Under the pieces are notes generated by a model, which saw only the letters and a program-made list of their open reading frames with translations, made no database searches and was not told the DNA's origin. A program made the position numbers and the translations under genes. Of a stretch of DNA of 63,782 nt, positions 8,235-17,100 are shown in pieces. The number at the start of each line of letters is the position of its first letter. The first letter of the stretch is position 1. The DNA is from Desulfosudis sp034189195 (GTDB lineage Bacteria; Desulfobacterota; Desulfobacteria; Desulfobacterales; Desulfosudaceae), in assembly GCA_034189195.1 (NCBI GenBank), contig JAXHVI010000241.1, positions 1 through 63,782 of the forward strand. Reading direction: 5' to 3'.

Positions 8235-9812
8235 TCAGATGGCGATCGTCTCTCCCCGCCGGGGCACCACGGCATCAATCCCCTCTGCTTTCAGGCGCTT
8301 TGCAAAACAGGCGGACTGCTCCTTTTCACCGTGAACAACAACGGCTCTTTGAATATCGAGATTGGACTGTTTTACAAAGCGCATCAGTTCGTGCTTGTCC
8401 GCATGGGCGGAAAACCCGCCGATGTTCTCCACCCTGGCCTTGAGCGGATACTCTTTTCCGAGAACACGCATCATGGGCGGTTCCCCTTTTCGGCCCGACA
8501 GCCGGTATTCGGTGCCCTGCTCCAGGATGCGGCGGCCCAGAGTGTTTTCCGCCATGTAGCCCACGATCAGAATGGCGTTTTTCTCGTTGTGAATCTTGTA
8601 CCGCAGGTGGTGCAGAACGCGGCCGAACTCGCACATGCCAGAGGCGGTTACAACAATATGGGGCCGCTGGTCCTTCATGATTTCAATGGACTCCTCCACG
8701 GATTCGGTAAACAGCACGTCCTGAAACACAAAGGGGTTATATCCCTTCTCCAGAAACGTTCTATGGGCTTCCAAGTCATAGGCTTCCGGGTGCTCGGAAA
8801 AGACCCTGGTGAGGTTGCTGGCCAGGGGGCTGTCCACGTAGACCGGCACCCGGGGCACCTGCCCGGTGATATAAAGCTCATGAATCGAATAGAGAATCTC
8901 CTGGGTGCGGCCGTAGGCAAAGGCGGGAATCAGCACTGATCCGCCCCTGCCCAGGGTCTCGTTTAACGCAACGCCCAGCCGCCGGGTCAGATCGGCCACG
9001 GGTTCATGTTCCCGGTCGCCGTAGGTGCTCTCAATGATCAGCAGGTCGATGTTCCGGTCTTCCGGGGGAAAATCCAGAGTGGGGTCCCGAATGATGGCCT
9101 TGTCGAACCGGCCCAGGTCTCCTGTGTAACAGATCCGTTTTACCCTGTCCCTGTCCCTACAGGTGATAATGGTAATGGCTGATCCCAGAATGTGTCCGGC
9201 CGGATAAAGCGACACCGTCATCTCTTTTCCCACCACCACGGGAGACTGGTAGGGGATTCCCTCAAAGCTGGACAGCGCGGCCCGGGCGTCGGCCATCCGG
9301 TAAAGCGGCTCCACCGGCCCCAACTTGAAAGCGTCGGCCAGGGCGACGATCTTTTCCCGGTCCAGCCGGTGGCGGCCCTGTTTGAGCATCTTTTTTGCCC
9401 GCTCCTTTTCCCGGTTGGTGATTCTGCCGGAATGCTTGCCTTCCGACTGCTTACAGAGTGCGTTCCGCACCGCCTTGTAGTTCAGGTAATCGGCGTCCGA
9501 CTCCTGAATATGGGCCGCGTCAGGCAGCATGTATTCACACACATCCCGGGTGGCCCGGGTGGAAACAATCCGGCCTGCAAAACCCTCTTTCACCACCAGG
9601 GGCAGCCGCCCCGAGTGGTCGATATGGGCATGGGACAGAATGATGTTGGTGATTGTTGACGGGTCAATGGGCATCTTTCTGTTTTTTTCAGCCGTCTCGT
9701 CCCGCCGGCCCTGGAACAGGCCGCAGTCCAGTAAAATACAGTCGTGCTCGGAACACAGCCGGTGCATGGAACCGGTCACCTCTTGTGTGGCGCCGTAACA
9801 GGTCAGCTTCAT
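8235..9812 (-). CDS. Beta-CASP metallo-beta-lactamase-fold RNA hydrolase
   Basis: A 525-residue MBL-fold protein of the beta-CASP group (CPSF73/RNase J-like), acting on RNA in the cytoplasm by family knowledge. Motif 2 HAHIDHSG lies at 61-68, a long beta-CASP insert follows, YTGDLGRF supplies the motif 4 aspartate, VTASGMCEFGRVLHHL marks motif B, and GGFSAHADKHEL is motif C with a zinc-ligand histidine. All metal ligands appear intact. It resembles the bacterial proteins annotated as MBL-fold hydrolase with RNA specificity domain and lacks the RNase J C-terminal domain. The next gene upstream ends about 45 bases away on the same strand. Confidence 0.9.
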   Translation of the reverse strand: MKLTCYGATQEVTGSMHRLCSEHDCILLDCGLFQGRRDETAEKNRKMPIDPSTITNIILSHAHIDHSGRLPLVVKEGFAGRIVSTRATRDVCEYMLPDAAHIQESDADYLNYKAVRNALCKQSEGKHSGRITNREKERAKKMLKQGRHRLDREKIVALADAFKLGPVEPLYRMADARAALSSFEGIPYQSPVVVGKEMTVSLYPAGHILGSAITIITCRDRDRVKRICYTGDLGRFDKAIIRDPTLDFPPEDRNIDLLIIESTYGDREHEPVADLTRRLGVALNETLGRGGSVLIPAFAYGRTQEILYSIHELYITGQVPRVPVYVDSPLASNLTRVFSEHPEAYDLEAHRTFLEKGYNPFVFQDVLFTESVEESIEIMKDQRPHIVVTASGMCEFGRVLHHLRYKIHNEKNAILIVGYMAENTLGRRILEQGTEYRLSGRKGEPPMMRVLGKEYPLKARVENIGGFSAHADKHELMRFVKQSNLDIQRAVVVHGEKEQSACFAKRLKAEGIDAVVPRRGETIAI

Positions 9813-9858
9813 TTCAAGTCCTTTTCGTCAATGTCAGCAGAAGACCGTAAGACATCCC

Positions 9859-11037
9859 TCACGCCAGGGCCTGCTCAATATCCGCGATAATATCATCGGC
9901 GTTTTCCACGCCCACGGCCAGGCGGATCAGGCCGTCCTTGATGCCCAGGGCCAGACGCTCCTTCCGTGTTTTATCGTAGTAGCTGATGGTGGCCGGGTGG
10001 GTGATCAGCGACTCCACCCCTCCCAGGCTGGGGCCGATATTGATGATCTTGAGCCGGCTTAAGAAATTGAGCACATACTCGCAGTCGCCATCCACCTCAA
10101 AGGTCACCACCGCGCCGAACCCTTTCATCTGGGCCTTTGCCACCTCATGGTGGGGATGGCTCGGCAGGCCGGGATAGTAGACCTTGCTGATCCTTGGGTG
10201 CTGTTCCAGCCGCCCGGCAACGATTCGGCCGTTTTCATTGAGCCGCTCCATACGCAGGCCAAAGGTTTTGAGGCCCCGAATCAGCAGGTAGGCCGAGTTG
10301 GGATCAATCACCCCGCCGGTGATTTTGAGAAACTCGCGAACCGGTTCCACCAGCTTCTTGCTGCCCAGCACCACGCCGCTGAGCAGGTCGTTGTGACCGG
10401 CCAGGTACTTGGTGGCGCTGTGAATCACGATGTCCACCCCGTACTCCAGGGGTTTCTGGTTATATGGCGTGGCAAAGGTGCTGTCCGACACCACCAGAAT
10501 GCCCTTGTCTTTAAAAATGCCGATCAACCGTTCCAGGTCCATGATGTTGAGGTAGGGGTTGGTGGGCGACTCGGAGAAAAAGAGCCGGGTGTTGGGTTTG
10601 ATCGCCTTTTCCATGGCCCCGTAGTCGCACATCTTCACCACCGTGCACTCGATGTCGAACTTGACCAGGCAGGTCTTGCAGAACTCCAGGGTACGGCGGT
10701 AGGCATCATCGGTGATGATGATATGGTCCCCGGACTTGAGCAGGCCGAACAGGGTGGTGGTGATGGCGCTCATGCCCGAAGAAAACAGCACCGCGTCCTC
10801 GGCCCCCTCCAGAAAGGCCAGCTTGTTTTCCGCGGCGATCTGGGTGGGATGGCCGTACCGGCCGTATTCAAACCGTTCCACGGCCCCTACGGCCAGCTTC
10901 TTTATCTCGTCGATATTCTTGAAGATAAACGTCGATGTCTGAACAATGGGCGTGGTCACCGACCCGTATTCGTTATACCGGATCTCGCCGGCATGCACCG
11001 CCTTGGTTGAGATTCCCCAGTTTTTGTCCCCTTTCAT
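9859..11037 (-). CDS. Trans-sulfuration PLP enzyme (cystathionine synthase/lyase or acylhomoserine sulfhydrylase family)
   Basis: A Cys/Met-metabolism PLP enzyme of 392 residues when started at the ATG at 11037, which has AAGGAG with ideal spacing; the open frame upstream lacks such a site. Seen motifs are STKAVHAGE near the start, RYGHPTQ, the substrate-side DSTFATPYNQKPLEYG and the PLP lysine in SATKYLAGHNDLLSG (about residue 205), with GGVESLITHPATISY near the end. The last pattern and overall length are typical of cystathionine gamma-synthase, gamma-lyase and O-acetylhomoserine sulfhydrylase, which cannot be separated by eye. It is monocistronic or loosely linked to the beta-CASP gene. 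Confidence 0.9.
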   Translation of the reverse strand: MKGDKNWGISTKAVHAGEIRYNEYGSVTTPIVQTSTFIFKNIDEIKKLAVGAVERFEYGRYGHPTQIAAENKLAFLEGAEDAVLFSSGMSAITTTLFGLLKSGDHIIITDDAYRRTLEFCKTCLVKFDIECTVVKMCDYGAMEKAIKPNTRLFFSESPTNPYLNIMDLERLIGIFKDKGILVVSDSTFATPYNQKPLEYGVDIVIHSATKYLAGHNDLLSGVVLGSKKLVEPVREFLKITGGVIDPNSAYLLIRGLKTFGLRMERLNENGRIVAGRLEQHPRISKVYYPGLPSHPHHEVAKAQMKGFGAVVTFEVDGDCEYVLNFLSRLKIINIGPSLGGVESLITHPATISYYDKTRKERLALGIKDGLIRLAVGVENADDIIADIEQALA

Positions 11038-11203
11038 TACATACTCCTTGGTCCTTAGAATGAATGTCTGGTATGAACTATCGAGTACCTGAGGCGCGCC
11101 TCCAGGCAATGGTCAGCGCTCCGTCTGTTCATCATCTGCTTCGCCAGCGAATAAAAACGGGCCTACTATACCGCACCGCAACATACAATGCAACGTCATG
11201 TTT

Positions 11204-14080
11204 TCAAAAGGATTCCGGAAGAATGACCAGGGCGGCGCCCCTGTCGTCCGCCAGGTACTGCCGGGCCAGGGCGGTCACTTCCTCCGGCGTGATGGACGCG
11301 TAATCATCGGTCAGGGTCCGGGCCCAGGCCAGTCGCTCCGGGTGTTTGCTGGAGCCCATCAACACGCTGCCCAGCCAGTACCGGTTCTGTTTGACCAGTT
11401 CCCGAATGTGGGTCAGGGTCGGGTCCACGGCCCGGGCCACATCGTCTTCGGACACCCCGTTTTTTACGATATCCGCGGCAATGGCCCGCACCTGGTTCAC
11501 CACTGTTTCGGCCTCGCCCGGCGCCACGCTTACCACCGCGTGAAGGGCGCCGTAACCGGGATAAGCGCAATAGGCCTCGTGATAGGCATACTGGGAATAG
11601 GACTGGCCGGTTTCTTCCCGGATGGTGGTGCGCATGCGGTCGGTGAGAATATCGGCCAGCACCGAAAGCCGCCGGTTGGCGTAAATATTCCAGCAGTCGT
11701 CCGTGGGCCAGGCCACCTGGACCCGGGCCTTTTCAATGGCCGTGGGTACCTGGAGCGTCAACGATTCTCCCGCGGGAAAGAGCGGCATCCCCTGGCGGCC
11801 TTCCGGGCCGGAAGAATCGGCCCCAAACGTCATGGTGCCGAAATAGCGGGCCGCAACAGCAACCACCTGGTCCACATTCAGGTCTCCCACCACCGAGATC
11901 TCCGGCGGGGACCCGGCCAGGGCGCCGGCCACCCACGCGCGCATGTCGTCGACCGATACCGCAACAAAGGATTCATAGCCGGGCGGCATGCCGAACCGGG
12001 AGTCCCCCCCGGCGAAAAAGCGATGCCCGAAGCGGGCCATGGCGCCGTCAATGGTGTGCGCCATCTGTTTATAATGAAGGGCCAGCTGTTCCAGGCTGCG
12101 CTGCCGGGCATCGGGGCCGCACCCGAAATCCTTGAAAAACGTGTAAAACAGCTGAAACAGCAGTTCCACCTCGTCCGACGCGCAGCCGCCCCGAAGCTCG
12201 AACCGCTCCTGGGTCACGGCAAAGGAAAAGTCGGCGGTGGCGCCGGCCAGGGCCCGGCGCAGCTCATCGGTGGTCATTTTCTCAAAACCGCTCTCGTTGA
12301 TCACAGCGGCGGAAAGCTCGGCCAGGGCCGGTTTGTCAACAGGTTCCGACGACTCGCCGTCACCAAAACCGACACGGGCCATTACCTGGTCCTTCTCAAA
12401 GTCGGTTTTGCGAATGTTCAGCCTTACCCCGTTTTCAAAATCGACCTGGCGAATGTCAAGGTCGTCGATATAAACCTGCCGGACCTCCCTGCCCTGCGTT
12501 TCAGGCACCGGCAGGTAGGGGAAAACAGGTATTTCCCTTTCATCGGGACGGGCCACCTTCTGTGCCCGGCTTTCGGCCGCCACCGACAGGATATGGTCTT
12601 CCGGGGCCGATCCCGCCTGCGTCAGGTCTGCGTTGCCCGTGACCAGCACCAGCCGGTTATCCGGAGCCCAGGCTGTTTTGAGTGCCTTGTGCAGCAGGGC
12701 CGGGGTAAAGCTCTGGGCCACCGGCGCCAGCAGGGCCTGAACCTGGTCCGGTGACTGTAGCACCCTGCCCGCGGCCAGGCTGTGAATGATTCGGCCGGCC
12801 AGGCCGCCGCTCTCCCGGGTGGGGGCCTGCCGCACCTCTACCTCCAACGCCTTGAGCATTTCCCTTCGGGCCTGCTCCACCTCGGCCGCGGTAAACCCGT
12901 AGGCCAGGGCCCGGCGCAGCTCCTGCTCAATGGCGGCCAGGGCCGTCTGCCATCTCTCCGGCGGGCAGGTGGCGGAGATATGGGCATAGTTGATCTGTTC
13001 AAAGGCCCGGCCCGCGGCGGTGGCGGCCGACGTAAAGGGCGGAGACGCGCTCTCTGCAAGATCGTCCAGCCGGTTGTCCAGTATCCAGAAGGCCGTGTCC
13101 CTTGTAAAGCGCTCCCGAACACGCGCCTTTGAATCCGGCGGTTCTTCGGCGGCCACCATGGTCTCAATGGTCACCTCGGTGCCGCCCGCCTCTTTTTCAA
13201 AATGGTAGAAGGCTTTTTCCCCCTGGTGGGCCACCCGGCCGTAATCGGGCACCGGCATCGCCGGGGTCCTGGGTTCCATTGCGCCAAAAGCCTCCTGCAC
13301 CATGGCCTCGGCCGCAGCGGCGTCCATGTCGCCGGCCACCACCAGCACCAGCCGCTCGGGCCGGTACCAGGTATCGTAAAAGTTTTTCAGCGTCTCCCGG
13401 TCCGCGGCCTGGATCACCGGTTCAATGCCGATGGGCAGCCGGTCAACGATCCGGGCCCCCTCCATCTCAAAGGCCAGGGTGGCGGTAAAGGTCCGGTAGG
13501 CCACTGAATCCCGGGTCCGTTTTTCCGCCAGGATCACCTCCCGCTCCCGGTCGATCTCCTCGGGCAGCAGCAGGGCTCCTTCGGCATAATCGGTCATCAC
13601 AACCAGCCCCTCGCGCAGGGTCTGTTCATCCCCGGCAGGCAGGTGCAGGTCGTAGATGGTGCGAAAAAACCCGGTGCTGGCATTGGCGTCGTTGCCGAAC
13701 CGCATGCCGATCTTCTGAAAGTAGCGAATCAGCTCTCCCGGAGGGAAATGGGTGGAGCCGCAGAACAGCATGTGCTCCAGAAAATGGGCCAGCCCCTGCT
13801 GGTCGTCGGTCTCATGAAACGAGCCGGCATTCACCATCAGGTGCATGTAGACCCGGTCTTCGGGACGACGGTTTTCCATCAGCACATAGGAGAACCCGTT
13901 GTCAAGGGTGCCGAACACCAGGGCCGGGTCCGGCGCAAGGTCGCTTGCCTGGTGGGGGAACCGGTCCGTCCGGCAGGGGCAGGAAAAATCCGGCAGCAGG
14001 CCGGACACAGCCGCGCAGCCGCCGCACAAAAGCACTGACATCAGAACGGCTGCCAGTTGGACTGTCAAACGTCGTCTCAT
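11204..14080 (-). CDS. M16-family zinc metallopeptidase, putative lipoprotein
   Basis: A 958-residue two-domain M16 (pitrilysin/insulinase) peptidase. A lipoprotein signal ends at cysteine 22 (LLCGGC), so it is likely tethered in the periplasm. The inverted zinc motif HFLEH lies at 99-103 and the distal zinc glutamate in REREVILAEKRTR near 178, so the N-terminal half is catalytic. The C-terminal half (about 520-958) repeats the fold with no HxxEH, as expected for the clamshell partner. The ATG at 14080 overlaps the stop of the next upstream gene as ATGA, so the two are translationally coupled. It probably degrades peptides; the substrate is unknown. Confidence 0.92.
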   Translation of the reverse strand: MRRRLTVQLAAVLMSVLLCGGCAAVSGLLPDFSCPCRTDRFPHQASDLAPDPALVFGTLDNGFSYVLMENRRPEDRVYMHLMVNAGSFHETDDQQGLAHFLEHMLFCGSTHFPPGELIRYFQKIGMRFGNDANASTGFFRTIYDLHLPAGDEQTLREGLVVMTDYAEGALLLPEEIDREREVILAEKRTRDSVAYRTFTATLAFEMEGARIVDRLPIGIEPVIQAADRETLKNFYDTWYRPERLVLVVAGDMDAAAAEAMVQEAFGAMEPRTPAMPVPDYGRVAHQGEKAFYHFEKEAGGTEVTIETMVAAEEPPDSKARVRERFTRDTAFWILDNRLDDLAESASPPFTSAATAAGRAFEQINYAHISATCPPERWQTALAAIEQELRRALAYGFTAAEVEQARREMLKALEVEVRQAPTRESGGLAGRIIHSLAAGRVLQSPDQVQALLAPVAQSFTPALLHKALKTAWAPDNRLVLVTGNADLTQAGSAPEDHILSVAAESRAQKVARPDEREIPVFPYLPVPETQGREVRQVYIDDLDIRQVDFENGVRLNIRKTDFEKDQVMARVGFGDGESSEPVDKPALAELSAAVINESGFEKMTTDELRRALAGATADFSFAVTQERFELRGGCASDEVELLFQLFYTFFKDFGCGPDARQRSLEQLALHYKQMAHTIDGAMARFGHRFFAGGDSRFGMPPGYESFVAVSVDDMRAWVAGALAGSPPEISVVGDLNVDQVVAVAARYFGTMTFGADSSGPEGRQGMPLFPAGESLTLQVPTAIEKARVQVAWPTDDCWNIYANRRLSVLADILTDRMRTTIREETGQSYSQYAYHEAYCAYPGYGALHAVVSVAPGEAETVVNQVRAIAADIVKNGVSEDDVARAVDPTLTHIRELVKQNRYWLGSVLMGSSKHPERLAWARTLTDDYASITPEEVTALARQYLADDRGAALVILPESF

Positions 14081-15141
14081 AAATCCTCCAGGGTTGCGGC
14101 CTGCCCGAACACGGGCACCACAAAAGTTTTATCCGCAAGGCCATGTTCGCCAACCATTCGGGCAAGGCGGTCGGCCGGTTCGTCCATGGGCTCGTCGGTA
14201 AGCTGAAACGTGCCAAAATGAATGGCAACGGACCGGCGGGCCCCCAGGTCAAGGTGGACCTGAAAGGCCTGCTCCGGGGTCAGGTGCACGGTCTCCATCA
14301 TCCAGGCCGGGTTATAGGCTCCGATGGGAATAAAGGCCAGGTCCACGGCGCCCAGCCGCCTGCCGATCTCTTTAAAAAAACCGCCGTAACCGGAATCTCC
14401 CACAAAACAGACAGTGCCCGACGGCGCCGTGATGCCGAACCCGCCCCACAGGCTCTCGTTGTAATCGGTCACGCCCCTGCGGGAAAAATGGCGGGCCGGG
14501 GTAAACATCACCGTGACGCCGTTGACTTCGGTCTGCTGCCACCAGTCCAGTTCGCGAACATGATCAATGCCGTGGCGATCCAGCGTGCGGCGGGTTCCCA
14601 GCCCCGCGATCACCAGCGGATTCTCCCGGGCCGCCAGCCGCCGAAGGGTGGGAATGTCCAGATGGTCGTAATGGTTGTGGGAAATCAGCACCACGTCAAT
14701 GGGGGGCAGCCTGTCAAACGGGATGCCCGGCGGCGTGACCCGCTTTGGCCCGGCCCAGGAGACCATGCTGGCCCGCTTTGACCAGATGGGATCGGTCAGG
14801 ATGTTGATGCCGTCGGCCTGGATCAGCACCGCGGCATGGCCCACCACCGTGTACCGAATACCCTTTTCCACCCGCCGGGGAGGAATGTCGCCGGCAGTGG
14901 CCGGCACGGAATCGGGCCATTGGGCCTTTTTACGGGTCAGGCCCCACTTGATCATGTCCCAGGCGTTGTGCTTTCTGGTGGGCTCAATATTGAAAAACTG
15001 TCGTCCGGCCATTGTCTTCCTGTACCGGCTGTCATAAACGCCACGGCCTTCAACCGCTGAGGGCGGCCGCTCTTCAGCCCGGCACTCGAAGCCCGACGCA
15101 AGCGCCACGATGATAATACCCAGCCGGAAAAAATTGTTCAT
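14077..15141 (-). CDS. NAPE-PLD/UlaG-like metallo-beta-lactamase-fold hydrolase, exported
   Basis: A 354-residue protein with an N-terminal signal-like hydrophobic stretch (FRLGIIIVALASG) ending before CRAEE. The MBL motif HNHYDHLD is near 155, GDSGYGG carries the motif 4 aspartate, FIPIGAYNPAWMM follows, and a late AIHFGTF supplies a histidine. This is the pattern of the NAPE-PLD/RomA-like branch (PF12706), hydrolases linked to phospholipid or acyl-amide turnover; the true substrate is unknown. It is coupled to the downstream M16 peptidase by ATGA, suggesting a two-gene envelope operon. Confidence 0.87.
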   Translation of the reverse strand: MNNFFRLGIIIVALASGFECRAEERPPSAVEGRGVYDSRYRKTMAGRQFFNIEPTRKHNAWDMIKWGLTRKKAQWPDSVPATAGDIPPRRVEKGIRYTVVGHAAVLIQADGINILTDPIWSKRASMVSWAGPKRVTPPGIPFDRLPPIDVVLISHNHYDHLDIPTLRRLAARENPLVIAGLGTRRTLDRHGIDHVRELDWWQQTEVNGVTVMFTPARHFSRRGVTDYNESLWGGFGITAPSGTVCFVGDSGYGGFFKEIGRRLGAVDLAFIPIGAYNPAWMMETVHLTPEQAFQVHLDLGARRSVAIHFGTFQLTDEPMDEPADRLARMVGEHGLADKTFVVPVFGQAATLEDL

Positions 15142-15161
15142 GAATTTTTACGAAGCCGCCC

Positions 15162-15452
15162 TCAAATGGCGTCCAGCTCATCATACATCTCGATCACCGG
15201 CTTTTCCGCCAGCAGATCCTTGAGACCGGCAAACGCCTTCTTGAAATGATCGGTGGAGCTGTGGGCCACCAGTGCATCCATGTCCTTGTACTGCTCATAG
15301 AAAAGAAAGACCGGCGGATCGGTCTGGCTGCGGTGCAGGGTGTAGGCAAGGGTGCCCTCCTCCTGCCGAGCCTCGGCAACCAGCCCTTTTAAAATCGATT
15401 CCACTGCTGCCTGGCTTTCCGCCTTTGCTTTCAGTTTTGCCACAACGACCAT
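15162..15452 (-). CDS. Antibiotic biosynthesis monooxygenase (ABM)-domain quinol monooxygenase-like protein
   Basis: A 96-residue ferredoxin-like ABM-domain protein (MVVVAKLKAKAESQAAVESIL..., then EEGTLAYTLHRSQTDPPVFLFYEQY and HSSTDHFKKAF). Relatives such as YgiN are homodimeric quinol monooxygenases or heme/quinone-interacting proteins in the cytoplasm. The start at 15452 is chosen because AAAGGAG lies 6 bases before it; the frame extends 14 codons upstream without a site. It ends about 20 bases before the MBL-fold gene on the same strand and may share its transcript. Confidence 0.88.
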   Translation of the reverse strand: MVVVAKLKAKAESQAAVESILKGLVAEARQEEGTLAYTLHRSQTDPPVFLFYEQYKDMDALVAHSSTDHFKKAFAGLKDLLAEKPVIEMYDELDAI

Positions 15453-15594
15453 GACCCGCTCCTTTCTGCTACCGGTTGCTGTTCTATATTTCACAATCTT
15501 TTATCATAGGCCATCGGCCCGTGAAAATAAACCGGTTTCGATGCTGCCGGCACAGACAAATTCGAAAAACAAATGATGCTGATTATTGCGTGAC

Positions 15595-16626
15595 CTACAG
15601 GTAGGAGTCCCGCAGCATGGCGGACATCTGCTTCACCGTGGCAAAGGCCCGTTCCACGGTTTTTTCCTTGTCCGGGTTGACCAGGCAGCAGGTGGCCGGC
15701 GAGAGCATGGACCGGGAGACCAGCAGTTCCCTGTCAACGCCTTTGGACCAGAGCACCTTCCACACCATTTCCAGGCGCGCGATCAGGGAAGGAATCTCTT
15801 CTCCGGCAAAGGCGTCAAACCCCGTGGGCACGATGCCCCACACAATGGCTCCGCCCCTGTCCAGAAACCGGCCGATGGCCCCGGCATAGGAGGCAAACAC
15901 CTCGGCATTGGTGTAAAGATCCATGGACAGGACATCCAGGTCCATATTCAGCAGAAAGTCCCAGTCCGGGTTGCCGCACAGGTGAACACCCCGGGGCCGG
16001 TCCACCCGGGCAAAGAATTCGTCCAGATCGCCTTTGGCCTTCAGGTCGCTGTACCCGGCCATGGCGGAAAAAAGAAACTGAAGACCCGGCTCATCCACAA
16101 ACATGAAGGCGTTGGCGTTTTTCTCCTTTAACCGGGCCAGCTGCACGTTGAGCCGTTTGGCCATGAACTCCAGCATAAAGGGCCGCACCGTGTCGTCAAA
16201 CAGAATGGGCCGCTCGTCCTGGTCCAACACATTGAACCCGAAACTGACGGGACCCTCCAGCTGGCCCCGGATGGCGGGCCGGTCGGAAAGATCCATGGCC
16301 AGGAACCGGTGATACACCACCGAATAGGTCTCGCTGATGTCAAAGGTGGCCGGGTCGTCAAAACGGGCCAGGGTCTCTTCAAATTCGGCAACGAATTTAT
16401 CCATGGAAAACCGAAGGGTCCGGTTCTCCAGGTCCAGCACGATGCCGGGAAAATGTTCGGCCGCCTGCACATACATGTCTTCATAATAATTGTAGTTGGG
16501 CAGCTGGGGCCAGAACGGCACGTCCAGGGAGAGGGCGGTCTCCAGGGCCCGGTCCACGTCGGTGTGGGGCATCACCGCCATGGCGGTGGTAAGCAGGTTT
16601 CCCGGAATGACGGTCTGCATGCGCAT
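15595..16626 (-). CDS. MetE/UroD-fold protein, core-MetE or methyltransferase-like
   Basis: A 343-residue TIM-barrel protein resembling the C-terminal catalytic half of cobalamin-independent methionine synthase and the UroD/MtaA group. HLCGNPDW (about residue 213) offers the His-x-Cys zinc pair, DEPGLQF is a conserved barrel segment, and SPATCCL near the end supplies a late cysteine, like the zinc site of MetE. The N-terminal MetE domain that binds the folate polyglutamate is absent, as in core-MetE proteins of anaerobes that take methyl groups from corrinoid proteins. That role is inferred; other thiol or corrinoid methyltransferases are possible. ATGs at 16626 and 16620 both follow AAAGGA; the second has better spacing. 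Confidence 0.75.
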   Translation of the reverse strand: MRMQTVIPGNLLTTAMAVMPHTDVDRALETALSLDVPFWPQLPNYNYYEDMYVQAAEHFPGIVLDLENRTLRFSMDKFVAEFEETLARFDDPATFDISETYSVVYHRFLAMDLSDRPAIRGQLEGPVSFGFNVLDQDERPILFDDTVRPFMLEFMAKRLNVQLARLKEKNANAFMFVDEPGLQFLFSAMAGYSDLKAKGDLDEFFARVDRPRGVHLCGNPDWDFLLNMDLDVLSMDLYTNAEVFASYAGAIGRFLDRGGAIVWGIVPTGFDAFAGEEIPSLIARLEMVWKVLWSKGVDRELLVSRSMLSPATCCLVNPDKEKTVERAFATVKQMSAMLRDSYL

Positions 16627-16709
16627 TGTCCTTTATTTGGTGACTGGGAGCGAAAAACCATACCCGTACAGCCGGGGTATGTCAATTTTCAAACCACCCC
16701 CAACGCGGA

Positions 16710-17087
16710 ATGCGCGGCTACGAAGCCGTTTGGGAGTGGGCCAACGATCTCTGCCAACAAGCCGGAAGCCGCTTCCGGTGTCGGTATCGCGACAAACGCT
16801 ACCACGTTATCATGAGCGTTGTCGGGCATGGCACCAAAACCTGTCACGCCTTCGACGATTTGTCATCGGCCTTTATCCAGATCGAAATCGAGTTCGGGTT
16901 CGGATGACGGCACCAGTGGCTGGCCCTGTTTCCCGCGTCAGGCAATTTGAGTGAAAACCCCGGCATCTCTTTTTATATTGCCACTTACAGCAGCGAATTC
17001 TACTGGCTGACCGGCACGGACCAGAACCAGCGGCCCCGGCCCGTCAATGACTTTGGTGACATCGGCGCCATTGAAGCCGCCTTGTGA
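16710..17087 (+). pseudogene. Unknown ORF interrupted by one in-frame TGA
   Basis: An ATG at 16710 opens 65 codons (MRGYEAVWEWANDLCQQ...), reaches TGA at 16905-16907, and the same frame then stays open for 59 more codons (RHQWLALFPASGNLSEN... DFGDIGAIEAAL) to a TGA at 17085-17087. Both halves have protein-like composition. The family is not recognised. Just before the internal stop the DNA is a CGAAAT-type hexamer repeat (about 16880-16905), which may be an insertion or expansion that broke the gene. A decayed gene is the simplest reading. The remaining 83 bases on its left (16627-16709) hold nothing I can name. Confidence 0.35.
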
Positions 17088-17100
17088 TGGCCGGTCCGGG

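Noticed and set aside
11038..11203. SAM or SAH riboswitch ahead of the trans-sulfuration gene
   Set aside because: The upstream sequence has some paired GC blocks but not the conserved cores of these riboswitches.
11198..12754. 518-codon plus-strand open frame inside the M16 peptidase gene
   Set aside because: Shadow of the peptidase in a GC-rich gene; composition rich in Gly, His and Arg and no recognisable domain.
16905..16907. Selenocysteine codon in the 16710 frame
   Set aside because: No convincing SECIS-like hairpin directly after the TGA and no known selenoprotein family; kept only as an alternative to test.
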